From Eikenella corrodens (lineage in GTDB: Bacteria; Pseudomonadota; Gammaproteobacteria; Burkholderiales; Neisseriaceae), in NCBI RefSeq assembly GCF_900187105.1, contig NZ_LT906482.1, positions 1,302,001 to 1,366,000 on the forward strand: DNA of 64,000 bases, in the 5' to 3' direction. Of the stretch, positions 23,259 through 31,530 are shown piece by piece (position 1 is the first letter of the stretch; every line of letters begins with the position of its first letter). The notes beneath the pieces are model-generated. The model had not been told where the DNA came from and searched no databases. It saw only the letters and a program-made list of their open reading frames with translations. The position numbers and the translations under genes were made by a program.

Positions 23259-24629
23259 TCATGCTGATGCTCCAGTCTGTGGCGGAGCCTTCGGCGGAAT
23301 CGCGCCCTGCTGATAGGTCGCATCGAAAACGGTGTCCGTCAGCCAGCGCTTGAAGTTGGGGTTGTCGCTGAACTGCTTGAACAGTTCGGTGTGGTCGGAC
23401 AGCAGCTCCAACACCACACGGTTGAGCGCCTTGTCGTGCTCTAACTTGGCGTTCTGCTTGTCGGAGTTCGCCTGCGCGTTCTGGTAGGCCTTGTCCTGCG
23501 CAACACGTGCCGGGATCTCCTCGGCGATAACCTTGCGGATCTTGTCCTCGTCCTTCCACTCGATGTTGCCGAAGAGGTCGTTGAAGGTCTTGATGATCGC
23601 GGAGAGTCTGTCGATGTCGGCTTCGCCCTTGCCGCCACCGCCACCCGGCGGCACTGGCTCGACGGTTGCGTCGGCATCGTCCATCGCCATCTTCAACGCC
23701 GCTTTGGCCTCAACCCGATAGCTGTCCATGTCGATGGTCTCCAGCACCCCCTTGGAGAGGTCTTTTTCCTTGGGCGCGGGCAATTTCGGGATGAGGAAGT
23801 TCAGGAAGATCGACAGCTTCTCCCACATCGGGTGACCGTAACTCAGGATCGCGGCGAGGAAACCGTAGCTGCGCACAAAGGCCTTCGCCTTTCCCTTGAA
23901 CTTGACCTGATCGTCCTCGCCGAGCTGGTCGGTGTACTCGACCACGCACGCATCGAGGATCGGATCGAGTTTGTCCCGGTCTGCGCCGCTCAAGTAAAGC
24001 GTCACCAAGTCTTCCACCTACTGCCAGCTATACACCTGCTGCCCGTCGAGTTCAGCCTTCAGGTCGTGCAGCTTGTTGGCGTCGGTTTCGCCGGTCTGTA
24101 TGGTGGCGCGGTAGTAATCCTGGAACGCCGCCTTCACTGCCTCGGCATTGTCGGCGAAGTCGAGCACGAAGGTGTCGTGCTTCTGTGGATGCGCCCGGTT
24201 CAGGCGTGACAGGGTCTGCACCGCCAGCACGCCCGCCAGCGGCTTGTCCACGTACATCGTGTGCAGCAAGGGTTCATCAAAGCCGGTGACGAACTTGTTG
24301 GCAATGATCAGGAATCGATACGGGTCTTGCTTGAGATTGGCCGGAATGTCCTTACTCGGAAACCCGTTGAGATCAGCCTCGGTCTTCTTCTGCCCGCCAA
24401 TCTCGAAGTCGCCCGAGTAGGCCACGATCGCCTTGTACGGGCTCTTGATCTGGGTGAGGTAGTCCGACACCTCGCGCCAGTAGTCAATGGCCCGCGCGAT
24501 GCCGTTACACACGATCATCGCCCGCGCCTTGCCACCGATCTTCTGTTTACCCGCCACCTGCGCTATGAAGTGATCGACCATGATCTCGGCCTTGCGGCGG
24601 ATGGCCTTGCGGACGCGGGTTCGGTTCCG
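23259..24629 (-). pseudogene. hsdR: Type I restriction enzyme subunit R (hsdR), 3' fragment with internal stop
   Basis: Only the C-terminal part of HsdR is present. The first readable block is RRKAEIMVDHF (near 24560-24600), followed by GGKARAMIVCNGIARAIDYW and the helicase motifs FVTGFDEPLLHTMYVDKPL and QTLSRLNRAHPQKHDTFVLDFADN. An in-frame TAG at 24018-24020 then interrupts VYSWQ/VEDLVTLY; the frame continues for 252 residues to 23259. The N-terminal nuclease and most of the motor are missing, and the reading breaks off inside the repeat at 24606-24642. No hsdM or hsdS is in the window. It could not restrict DNA; the tail may still carry the cassette's transcription start. Confidence 0.9.
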
Positions 24630-24642
24630 TATTCCGCCACCA
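24606..24642. repeat. Degenerate copy of the ssrA 3' end (candidate att site)
   Basis: Aligned without gaps to ssrA 20421-20457, 28 of 37 positions agree, including GGACG, GGGTTCG, TTCC and the final CCACCA. It marks the end of the HsdR reading frame and is followed 26 nt later by a plus-strand terminator, as expected of the original right side of an RNA gene. I take it as a decayed attachment site. Confidence 0.55.
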
Positions 24643-24668
24643 GATTTCCTTTCATAAAACTTGTTTGG

Positions 24669-24691
24669 GCAGCCTTCGGGCTGCTGTTTTT
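24669..24691 (+). terminator. Orphan plus-strand terminator at the right edge of the island
   Basis: GCAGCC-TTCG-GGCTGC (24669-24684) with a UUCG-type tetraloop is followed by TGTTTTT. No plus-strand gene precedes it, which fits a terminator left behind when the island separated it from ssrA or another RNA gene. Confidence 0.8.
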
Positions 24692-24717
24692 ATGTACTAG
24701 AAGTGTTTGGCGGTTTT

Positions 24718-24754
24718 AAAAAGGCTACCTGAAGGTTTCAGGTAGCCTTTTTTT
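24718..24754. repeat. Tight inverted DUS pair
   Basis: AGGCTACCTGAA (24722-24733) and TTCAGGTAGCCT (24737-24748) with a 3-nt loop, A-run before and T-run after. It could terminate transcription in both directions. Confidence 0.7.
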
Positions 24755-24848
24755 AGTGAATTAAACTAAGAATGCTGCTGCGTTGGCTCGACTAGTCGTA
24801 TTGTCTGCGGTTGGCCGCTTTGTTCCATCCTCATTTTCCTCTATTCGG
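24754..24848. repeat. Degenerate Correia-like element
   Basis: It starts TAGTGAATTAAAC and keeps the inner arms GCGTTGGCTCG and GTCTGCGGTTGGCCGC, in the inverse orientation of the 42248 copy. The right terminal repeat is eroded. The remainder to 24923 holds nothing I recognise. Confidence 0.5.
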
Positions 24849-24923
24849 TTGGATAAGGTTTTGCTGCGGCCAAACCGTTTTCTTTATGCCAAACGCGTGA
24901 TGCAGTTTGAAGGATGTGGTTGA

Positions 24924-25346
24924 TTACAGAGATCTTCGGAAATACCGGCCAATTTGGTGAGTACGGCAATTCACGCGCCATTTGTTGCTGTTTTGCCAAT
25001 AATAATCCACGATGATGCCTTGGTTATCAGTGTAGAAGATGCGGTCTTGGTTTTGGCCGTAGCAGACGTCGCTATAGTAGTTGGTAATGATGGGGCCGTT
25101 TTGACTGCTGCCTTCGTATTCACGGCCGCCGTAGGAGTAGTAAGTATAGCGCCAGAGGTAGGCATAGCGATTGTTTCCCGATTTGACTCTACCTTCTGTC
25201 GGTTCGACGCCATAGGATTTGATAACGGCATCGATGGGTTTGCCAACAAAGCGTTTCATACGTGTGTCTAGGCTGGCACAGCCGGCAGTGAGGCAAACGA
25301 GGCCGGCCAGGAGGGCGGTGCTGCCGATGGAGATTGGGGAGGGCAT
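24924..25346 (-). CDS. Lipoprotein of unknown function, Tyr/Asn-rich
   Basis: The start MPSPISIGSTALLAG (ATG at 25344-25346) gives a lipoprotein signal with lipobox LTAGC (Cys23); the longer frame reads through a DUS and a non-signal stretch. The 140-residue protein continues with ASLDTRMKRFVGKPIDAVIKSYG, reminiscent of small proteins with a short conserved region in which a Gly-Lys-Pro turn and a hydrophobic helix precede a beta-rich part. The rest (NRYAYLWRYTYYSYGGREYEG, IVDYYWQNSNKWRVNC) is rich in Tyr and Asn. Surface or periplasmic location is expected. Confidence 0.75.
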   Translation of the reverse strand: MPSPISIGSTALLAGLVCLTAGCASLDTRMKRFVGKPIDAVIKSYGVEPTEGRVKSGNNRYAYLWRYTYYSYGGREYEGSSQNGPIITNYYSDVCYGQNQDRIFYTDNQGIIVDYYWQNSNKWRVNCRTHQIGRYFRRSL

Positions 25347-25409
25347 GATGTGCTTTCTGATGGTGGAAATGAGGGGCGGAATGATAAAAAAGGAGTAGGC
25401 AAATTGGCA

Positions 25410-25451
25410 AGAGGCTACCTGAAAAACATAAAACGTTTTCAGGTAGCCTCT
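25410..25451. terminator. Inverted DUS pair downstream of slyX
   Basis: AGGCTACCTGAA (25412-25423) and TTCAGGTAGCCT (25438-25449), with complementary AAAAAC/GTTTT inside, 22 nt from the slyX stop on the minus strand. Confidence 0.65.
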
Positions 25452-25472
25452 TGGTTGATACACACTTGGCCT

Positions 25473-25700
25473 TTAATAATGCGGTGGGATTTCGGCGGCG
25501 GGATTAAAGGGCTGATTCGCCCCACCGCCGTCTTTTTCTTGCAAGCGGCCGTAGAGCAGGCGCAGCTGGGCTTGTTGCAAGTCTAAGGCTTGCCGCAAGC
25601 GGGCGACGGTGTCGTTCAAGCTGTCGAGCAGGTCGTTTTGCAGGGCTACCCGAATTTCCAGTTCGGCCAGCCGCGCTTCGGTGTCGTTCTGCGTCATCAC
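25473..25700 (-). CDS. slyX: SlyX family coiled-coil protein
   Basis: The 75-residue protein is a short coiled coil (ARLAELEIRVALQNDLLDSLNDTVARLRQALDLQQAQLRLLYGRL) with the C-terminal PPHY that marks SlyX. Its role is unknown in all species. The first two codons are both ATG, so the start may be at 25700 or 25697. It overlaps the antiporter gene by 4 nt (ATGA), showing that the two are translationally coupled. Confidence 0.9.
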   Translation of the reverse strand: MMTQNDTEARLAELEIRVALQNDLLDSLNDTVARLRQALDLQQAQLRLLYGRLQEKDGGGANQPFNPAAEIPPHY

Positions 25701-27082
25701 AGCACCATGGCGGCCACCCAGCCTGCGGCCATCAGCGGCAGGTTGTAGTGGATGAATGTGGGGATAACCGAATCGTAGATGTGGTCGTGCTGGCCGTCTA
25801 CGTTCAGGCCGGAAGTGGGGCCGAGGGTGGAATCGGAAGCAGGCGACCCGGCATCACCCAGCGCGCCGGCGGTGCCGATGATGGCCACGGTGGCCAGCGG
25901 CGAGAAGCCCATGCTGGCGCACAGGGGAACGTAGATGGAGGCAATGATGGGCAGGGTGGAGAAGGAGCTGCCGATGCCCATGGTTACCAACAAGCCGACG
26001 GCAAGCATAACCAGAGCAGCCATGCTTTTGTTGCCGGCAAACAGGTTGGCGCTGGTGTCGACCAAGGGTTTGATCTGGCCGGTGGCCTGCATCACTTCGG
26101 CGAAGCCCTGGGCGGCAATCATGATGAAGCCGATCATCGCCATCATGCGCAGACCGCTGTCGAACACGACATCCACTTCGCGGCGGCGCACCACGCCGGT
26201 GGCCATGAATACGCCGAAGCCGACCATTGCGCCCAAGAGTAGCGCATCGCTATACACCAACTGCACCACAAAGGAAGCCACAATCGCCACCACGGCCACC
26301 ACGCTGCGGTAGGTGGAAATTTTCGGCGCATTGGCCGCAGCCTGCTCGGAGCTTAAATCCACCTGATTATTGGTGTAGTGGCGCGGTTTGCGGTAGTGGA
26401 CGAAGGCGAGCAGCAGCCCCACAAGCATGCCGGCCGCGGGAATCGCCATGGCTTCCATCACGTTGACGCCCTGCACGTTCATACCGGCTTTTTGAATATT
26501 GGCCAGCAGGATTTGGTTTAAGAAAATCGCGCCAAAGCCATAAGGCAGGAACATATAGGTGGTTACCAGGCCGAAAGTGAGCACGCAGGCCAGCAGGCGG
26601 CGGTCGATCTGCATGCGGTTGAACACGAGCAACAGCGGCGGCACCACCATCGGGATAAAGGCGATGTGGATCGGAATGATGTTTTGGCTCATGATGCTCA
26701 TCAGCAAGAGCGCGCCAATCAGCCCCCATTTCAGGCCATTTACGCTGGAAGGGATTTGGTCGCGGCTGGCATTGCCGCCCATTTTGCGCACTACCATGCC
26801 GGCCAGCTGATAGGGCAGGCCGGAGTGGGCAATCGCCATGGCAAACGCGCCGAGCATGGCATAGGAGAGCGCAATCTTCGCGCCGCCGGCCAAACCGCTT
26901 TGGAAATGGGTAATCACGCCTTTGGTAATCACTTCTTGGGTAGCCGGGTCGGTAATATCCGCCAGCGGCAACCCTGCAGCCAGGCCGCCCACAAATGCGC
27001 CAATCACCAAGCTCAACACAACGTGTACCCGTGCCGCCGATAAAATCAGCATCACCAGCACAGCCAACACTACGGCATTCAT
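25697..27082 (-). CDS. Na+/H+ antiporter family membrane protein
   Basis: The start MNAVVLAVLVMLILSAAR (ATG at 27080-27082) has AGGAGAAAG upstream. The 461-residue protein has about eleven hydrophobic segments. Typical blocks are LVIGAFVGGLAAGLPL, SGLAGGAKIALSYAMLGAFAMAIAHSG and the C-terminal GTAGALGDAGSPASDSTLGPTSGLN. This places it in the COG2056 group annotated as sodium/proton antiporters, related to the NhaC/ion-transporter superfamily. The transported ion has not been established from sequence. It is followed by slyX with a 4-nt overlap. Confidence 0.85.
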   Translation of the reverse strand: MNAVVLAVLVMLILSAARVHVVLSLVIGAFVGGLAAGLPLADITDPATQEVITKGVITHFQSGLAGGAKIALSYAMLGAFAMAIAHSGLPYQLAGMVVRKMGGNASRDQIPSSVNGLKWGLIGALLLMSIMSQNIIPIHIAFIPMVVPPLLLVFNRMQIDRRLLACVLTFGLVTTYMFLPYGFGAIFLNQILLANIQKAGMNVQGVNVMEAMAIPAAGMLVGLLLAFVHYRKPRHYTNNQVDLSSEQAAANAPKISTYRSVVAVVAIVASFVVQLVYSDALLLGAMVGFGVFMATGVVRRREVDVVFDSGLRMMAMIGFIMIAAQGFAEVMQATGQIKPLVDTSANLFAGNKSMAALVMLAVGLLVTMGIGSSFSTLPIIASIYVPLCASMGFSPLATVAIIGTAGALGDAGSPASDSTLGPTSGLNVDGQHDHIYDSVIPTFIHYNLPLMAAGWVAAMVL

Positions 27083-27499
27083 TTTACTTTCTCCTTTCTT
27101 GCGCCTGATCCGCATCCGCCAAAAGCAAAAGCCAAAGCCCGATTTCTCCGTATGATTGCCCGAGGTGGAGAAATAAGCGCTTTAGCTGTGTGTGGCCGGA
27201 TGGACATTGGCCGCAGATTTATTTCATTAGTCGGGAAATCAGTATAACAACGGAAAAAGCGGCGGGCAACAGGCAAATTGATTGGCTGTGAATAAATTCC
27301 CCCGCCGATTCAGCAGAATAGGGGAGGCTACCTGAAAAGCAGGGAAATAGTTTCTGCATAAGCGGAGTTATGGGATTGAGTGCGGTGGAATAGGAAGATG
27401 CTTATCGATCGAGAAACAGGGTGGGTCGGTATCTGCCATAAGAAAGGCTACCTGAAAAATGGCCGCATCCATTTTTCAGGTAGCCTCAAGCCGACGGCA
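27083..27499. other. Intergenic region with DUS copies
   Basis: No gene is supported in this 417-nt stretch. It should hold the antiporter promoter. A DUS lies near 27326, and an inverted DUS pair at 27443-27488 (27445-27456 and 27475-27486) is the probable minus-strand terminator of the nucleotidase gene. Confidence 0.6.
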
Positions 27500-28042
27500 T
27501 CAATTATCCAGCAAATCAGCCCAGGTTTCCGGCTGTGTCCACACAATGCGCGGTACGTTCAGGTGGCGGTTGTGCGGCGCATCGTAGAGGCGGTGTTGCC
27601 ACAGGGGCGGCAGGCTGCCTTCGATAGTGGGCTTGTCGTCGATGAGGATGTCGCCGCGCACCCAGGTTTTGTCTTTGGCGATAATCACGCGCCGTGTCCA
27701 TTCTGCGCCCAAGTGTTGTTCCACCCAGGCGATTTTCTCGCCGGCGCAGTAGCGGTATTGGTTGACCGGCGCGGTGCAGATGCGCACGTCGTGGCCGGCA
27801 GCCAAAAGGGCGTGGGCAGCTTCCACTGCGCCGGGCATCGGTGGCAGGCTTTCGAAAAAACCGACTGCGCCGTAGAGTTCGGTCGCGTGCGGGCGCAGGT
27901 GCTCGGGCAGGCGGTCACGGATGTAGAAAAGGTGTTCTTTGCCTTTTATTGGTGCGTCTTCGCCGAAGCGGCTGCGCCAATGGCGGCGGAATCCGCTTTC
28001 AAAGTCGGCGAGCACGTTGTCTTGGTCGAGCAGGATGAGCAT
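27500..28042 (-). CDS. 5'(3')-deoxyribonucleotidase-like HAD phosphatase
   Basis: The 180-residue protein begins with the HAD nucleophile motif LLDQDNVLADF (Asp6 and Asp8), the pattern of the NT5C family of cytosolic deoxyribonucleotidases. Later motifs are ICTAPVNQY (motif II Thr) and DKTWVRGDILIDDKPTIEG (motif III Lys and the acidic pair of motif IV). Such enzymes dephosphorylate deoxynucleoside monophosphates and help balance dNTP pools. The gene is alone on the minus strand between DUS hairpins. Confidence 0.88.
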   Translation of the reverse strand: MLILLDQDNVLADFESGFRRHWRSRFGEDAPIKGKEHLFYIRDRLPEHLRPHATELYGAVGFFESLPPMPGAVEAAHALLAAGHDVRICTAPVNQYRYCAGEKIAWVEQHLGAEWTRRVIIAKDKTWVRGDILIDDKPTIEGSLPPLWQHRLYDAPHNRHLNVPRIVWTQPETWADLLDN

Positions 28043-28190
28043 GGCGGGCTTTCTGTGGTGTGTTGGGATAAGACTGGTTGAAAAGTTGGTAGCTCGATTA
28101 TAAGGTTTTATCGGGCATCTAGGTTTGGGCTGTCAATTTTCAAACGCCAATGCCCGGATGCCTGAATTTGTGACATTGCCTGTCGGGCTG

Positions 28191-28222
28191 AAAAGGCTAC
28201 CTGAAATTTCAGGTAGCCTTTG
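28191..28222 (-). terminator. Tight inverted DUS pair downstream of the LCM-type methyltransferase
   Basis: AGGCTACCTGAA (28194-28205) and TTCAGGTAGCCT (28208-28219) meet almost head to head, 12 nt from the stop at 28234. Confidence 0.65.
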
Positions 28223-28233
28223 TTCTGTTTGCC

Positions 28234-29040
28234 CTAATCAATCCGGTAGTGCAGTAATCGGTAGGCATGGCGGATTTTGGGAAATAGGCGCATGAGCCAG
28301 TAGTTGAGGCCGATGTCTTTGGCTTCGGGGAAATCGGTCATGTGTTTGGCGGACACAAGATGGAGGTTGGCGGCCCAGCTTTCCATTTGGCGGTCGTCGT
28401 CGCAGGCGAAATCGAAGCGGGCGCGGGCGTGTTTGAGGGCGTCGTGTTGGTCGGAATGTTTCACCATAAACGTGCCGGCCACGTCGAAGGCGATTTCGCC
28501 GCGGAAGCGTTGGGCAAGCTGTTGGAACAGTTCGCGCACTTGGACTTCGGCAAAATACATCAGCACGCCTTCGAGGATAAAGAGCACGGGGGTGGCGGGG
28601 TGGCTTTGGCGCAGCCGTTCCATCCAGCCGGTGTCGAATGCGGAGGCGGGGACGAGGGTTTCGTTGGCTTGCGGCGGCAGCAGTGTTTCGCGCAGGGCGA
28701 TGACGTCGGGCAGGTCGAGCTGGTAGAAGGGGGTGTGGTCGGCGGCGCTGCCGAGCCGCTCGCGGCGGCCGTCGAGCCCGCAGCCGAGAATGGCAACGAT
28801 GCCTTCGGGGTGGCGGCGGATAAAATCGGCGGCCACTTGGTCGAAATAGCGGGCGCGCAGGGCTGTGCCCACACGGCTGTTACGGGCGGAGCGGAATCGG
28901 GTGAAGTCGTAGTCGATTTGCGGCACAAGGCGCAGGGCGGCGGGGTCGTTCAGTATCGGCCGGCTTTGCTGTGCGTCGAGGTATTTCATGTAGAGCGGAA
29001 TCAGCAGGGTTTCGCTGACGGCGTTTTGGATTTTTAGCAT
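28234..29040 (-). CDS. LCM-family class I SAM-dependent methyltransferase
   Basis: The start MLKIQNAVSETLL (ATG at 29038-29040) follows CAGGAGAG. The 268-residue product has VAILGCGLDGRRERLG (SAM motif I of leucine carboxyl methyltransferase-like enzymes, about residues 80-95), FYQLDLPDVIALRETLLP with the acidic motif II, and VLFILEGVLMYFAEVQVRELF, the hallmark of this family. Eukaryotic relatives methylate PP2A, and bacterial ones act on small molecules or polyketides, so the substrate is open. It stands alone. Confidence 0.87.
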   Translation of the reverse strand: MLKIQNAVSETLLIPLYMKYLDAQQSRPILNDPAALRLVPQIDYDFTRFRSARNSRVGTALRARYFDQVAADFIRRHPEGIVAILGCGLDGRRERLGSAADHTPFYQLDLPDVIALRETLLPPQANETLVPASAFDTGWMERLRQSHPATPVLFILEGVLMYFAEVQVRELFQQLAQRFRGEIAFDVAGTFMVKHSDQHDALKHARARFDFACDDDRQMESWAANLHLVSAKHMTDFPEAKDIGLNYWLMRLFPKIRHAYRLLHYRID

Positions 29041-29429
29041 GACATCTCTCCTGAACCGGGCTGCCTGCAGGCGTTTCCTCAAATGAAGATTTGAGCTGTA
29101 CAGAAACTGGGTTGCAGCTCTGCTTTCAGGTAGCCTGTTGGGCTAAATAGAAATGAGAATCTTACAGAGGAGATTGTACACCTGAATAAGCAGCTTGAGA
29201 TGATGTGAAAGGCTACCTGAAAGCTCTAAAGTGGCTCATCCGGATAGTTAAAGCAGCTATATCAGGGGGGACGCCGGCTGCTTCGTGCTGTTTTCAGGTA
29301 GTCTGTCTGCTTGAAAACCAAGCCAAACCGCCCAACTAGCAAAGTGCTGCTGATGCGGTAATTGCGTGTATACCGAATGCGCCTGCTGCTTCAGTCTACC
29401 TGAAAACCTCATCCCGCAAAGGAATCCCC
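29041..29429. other. Intergenic region with scattered DUS copies
   Basis: This 389-nt stretch contains DUS or near-DUS copies around 29127, 29210, 29293 and 29394 and a run of seven G at about 29264. No gene or RNA is recognisable. It is the left flank of the block with Kingella-type uptake sequences. Confidence 0.5.
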
Positions 29430-30545
29430 ATGAACCCCGTCTTCCAGCCCTACACCTTCAACAACGGCGCCACCGTTCCCAACCGCCTCGCCGTCGCCCC
29501 TATGACCCACTTCGCTTCCGATGAAAACGGACACATTACCGACCAAGAGCGCACGTTTTTGCAAAACCGATTCCGCGGCTTCGGTCTGTTTATCGCCGCC
29601 GCCACGCTGGTGCAGGCCGATGGCAAAACTTTCCACGGCCAACCGTATGCCATCAACGAGGACGACCTGCCCAGCCTGCGCGAAGTCGCACGAATCGCCC
29701 AAGCACAGGGCGCGAAAGCCATCCTGCAAATCCACCACGGCGGCCTGAAAGCCGAACTTTCCGCCGACATCGTCGCCCCGTCCGCCGATGAAGCCACGGG
29801 CGCGCGCGAGCTGACCGCCGCCGAAATCGAGCAGCTCATCGCCGCCTATGCCAATGCCGCCACCCTCGCGGTGCAGGCCGGGTTTGATGGCGTGGAAATC
29901 CACGGTGCAAACGGCTATTTGCTGCAACAATTCGTGTCCGCCCAAACCAACCGCCGCACCGACGAATGGGGCGGCAGCCTGCAAAACCGCCTGCGCTTCC
30001 CGCTGGCCGTGGTTGATGCCGTCGCCGCCGCCGTCAAAGCACACGCCAAACCCGACTTCATCTTGGGCTACCGCTTCTCGCCCGAAGAGCCGGGCGAACA
30101 CGGTATCACTATGGCGGAAACTTTCGCCCTTGCGGACGCGCTGGTGCAAAAACCGCTGCAATATCTGCATGTTTCCCTGCACGATTTCTACAAAAAAGCC
30201 CGACGCGGCGCAGACACCCACCGCGCCCGCATGGAACTGCTGCACGAACGCATCGCCGGCCGCCTGCCCTTAATCGGCGTGGGCAACCTTTACACCGGCA
30301 GCGACATTGCCCAAGCGTTTGAAACGGGTTGGGCGGAGTTTATCGCGCTGGGTAAAACCGTGATGATTAACCCTGATTTGGCCGACTTGGTGCGCGAAGG
30401 CCGTGATGCCGACATCCAAACCGAATTCGACCCCGACCACGCCGACCACTACCGCCTGCCCGATGCGCTGTGGCAACGCTGCCTGACCAACTCGCCGTGG
30501 CTGCCGCCCGTGAAGGGGATGGAACGGCAGATTGTGGATATTTGA
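29430..30545 (+). CDS. NADH:flavin oxidoreductase, Old Yellow Enzyme family
   Basis: The 371-residue protein is a TIM-barrel FMN oxidoreductase. Visible features are PNRLAVAPMTHFAS (FMN-binding N-terminus), ILQIHHGGLKA (FMN contact and a substrate-binding His pair), GFDGVEIHGANGYLLQQFVSAQTNRRTDEWGG, and LIGVGNLYTGSDIAQAFETGWAEFIALGKTVMINPDL (phosphate-binding end). The subgroup reduces activated alkenes or related compounds with NAD(P)H; the substrate is not known. It is divergent from the ABC ATPase gene's end and is followed by a Kingella-type DUS hairpin. Confidence 0.93.
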   Translation: MNPVFQPYTFNNGATVPNRLAVAPMTHFASDENGHITDQERTFLQNRFRGFGLFIAAATLVQADGKTFHGQPYAINEDDLPSLREVARIAQAQGAKAILQIHHGGLKAELSADIVAPSADEATGARELTAAEIEQLIAAYANAATLAVQAGFDGVEIHGANGYLLQQFVSAQTNRRTDEWGGSLQNRLRFPLAVVDAVAAAVKAHAKPDFILGYRFSPEEPGEHGITMAETFALADALVQKPLQYLHVSLHDFYKKARRGADTHRARMELLHERIAGRLPLIGVGNLYTGSDIAQAFETGWAEFIALGKTVMINPDLADLVREGRDADIQTEFDPDHADHYRLPDALWQRCLTNSPWLPPVKGMERQIVDI

Positions 30546-30570
30546 GCGTTTTAGACGGTCTGAACATGAA

Positions 30571-30605
30571 AAAGCAGCCTGCACATTAAAGTGCAGGCTG
30601 CTTTT
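30571..30605. terminator. Terminator made of an inverted Kingella-type DUS pair
   Basis: AAGCAGCCTGCA (30572-30583) and TGCAGGCTGCTT (30592-30603) pair, with T5 after it on the plus strand, 26 nt after the oxidoreductase stop. The repeat dialect differs from most of the window. Confidence 0.8.
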
Positions 30606-30633
30606 TAGGTTTTCAGGTAGCCTCAAACACGCA

Positions 30634-31458
30634 TCAAAGCAACGCCCGTCTCACCGCCTCCTGTCCCCGTTGGTCCAGCCGCAGGAATTGGTGGATGATG
30701 CGTTGGGCATCGGGTGCGTCGGCGGCGGAAAACAGCGATTGCACGTAATCGGTTGCAGGCTGCTTTTTGATGGCTTCGGGCGTGCCGATTTGTACCAGCT
30801 GGCCGTTGTGCATCACGCCGATGCGGCAGGCGAGTTTGGCAGCTTCCTGCATATCGTGGGTCACAAACACGATGGTGGTGCCGAATTTCTGGTGAATCAT
30901 GGCGATTTGGTCTTGCAGCACGGTGCGCACCAGCGGGTCGAGCGCGGAAAAGGGTTCGTCCATCAGCAGCACTTGGGGTTTGGCGGCGATGGCGCGCAAA
31001 ATGCCGATGCGCTGCTGTTCGCCGCCGGAAAGTTCGTGCGGATAGCGGTCGCGGTAGCGTGCGGGGTCGAGTTCCACCAGTTCCAATAATTCGTTCACGC
31101 GCGTTTTGCGTTCGGCTTTGGGCCAGCCCAAAATGTCGGGCATGAGCGCGATGTTTTCCGCCACAGTCATGGTGGGAAACAGGGCGATTTGTTGTAGCAC
31201 ATAACCGATTTGATGGCGGAGCTGGCGGATGTCGTAGTCTTTAATCCGTTTGCCGTGCAGATAAACGTTGCCGTCGGTCGGTTCAATCAGCGCGTTAATC
31301 ATGCGCAGGGTGGTGGATTTTCCGCTGCCCGAGCCGCCCACCAACACGAAAAACTCGCCTTGATAAATGGTCAAATCCAAATCGCGCACAGCATATTTGC
31401 CATCATACTGCTTGCCTGTGCCGCGAAATTCGATAAAGGGGACAAGATTATTTTGCAT
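30634..31458 (-). CDS. ABC transporter ATPase, glycine betaine/choline (OpuC/Osm) type
   Basis: The 274-residue protein energises uptake of an osmoprotectant-like compound. Walker A is GGSGSGKST (41-49), the Q-loop is in QIGYVLQQIALFP (83-95), the signature is LSGGEQQR (143-150) and Walker B is LLMDEPF (164-170), followed by VTHDMQEA. The IGYVLQQIALFPTMTVAENIA stretch is typical of OpuCA/OsmV ATPases. The CBS domains of OpuCA are absent. Codons KQPAT (30754-30765) contain a Kingella-type DUS. Its permease partner is 2 kb upstream at 33379-34896, separated by a dehydrogenase gene and an IS. Confidence 0.93.
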   Translation of the reverse strand: MQNNLVPFIEFRGTGKQYDGKYAVRDLDLTIYQGEFFVLVGGSGSGKSTTLRMINALIEPTDGNVYLHGKRIKDYDIRQLRHQIGYVLQQIALFPTMTVAENIALMPDILGWPKAERKTRVNELLELVELDPARYRDRYPHELSGGEQQRIGILRAIAAKPQVLLMDEPFSALDPLVRTVLQDQIAMIHQKFGTTIVFVTHDMQEAAKLACRIGVMHNGQLVQIGTPEAIKKQPATDYVQSLFSAADAPDAQRIIHQFLRLDQRGQEAVRRALL

Positions 31459-31530
31459 ATTGTGCCTTAACTATGGCTTCCAAATTGATACCAAATCATG
31501 TGCAGGCTGCCTGTGGGGTTTCAGGTAGCC

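Noticed and set aside
24606-24642. A tRNA gene at the end of the hsdR remnant
   Set aside because: It looks like a tRNA 3' end, but the T stem does not pair properly and no anticodon or acceptor partner lies upstream.
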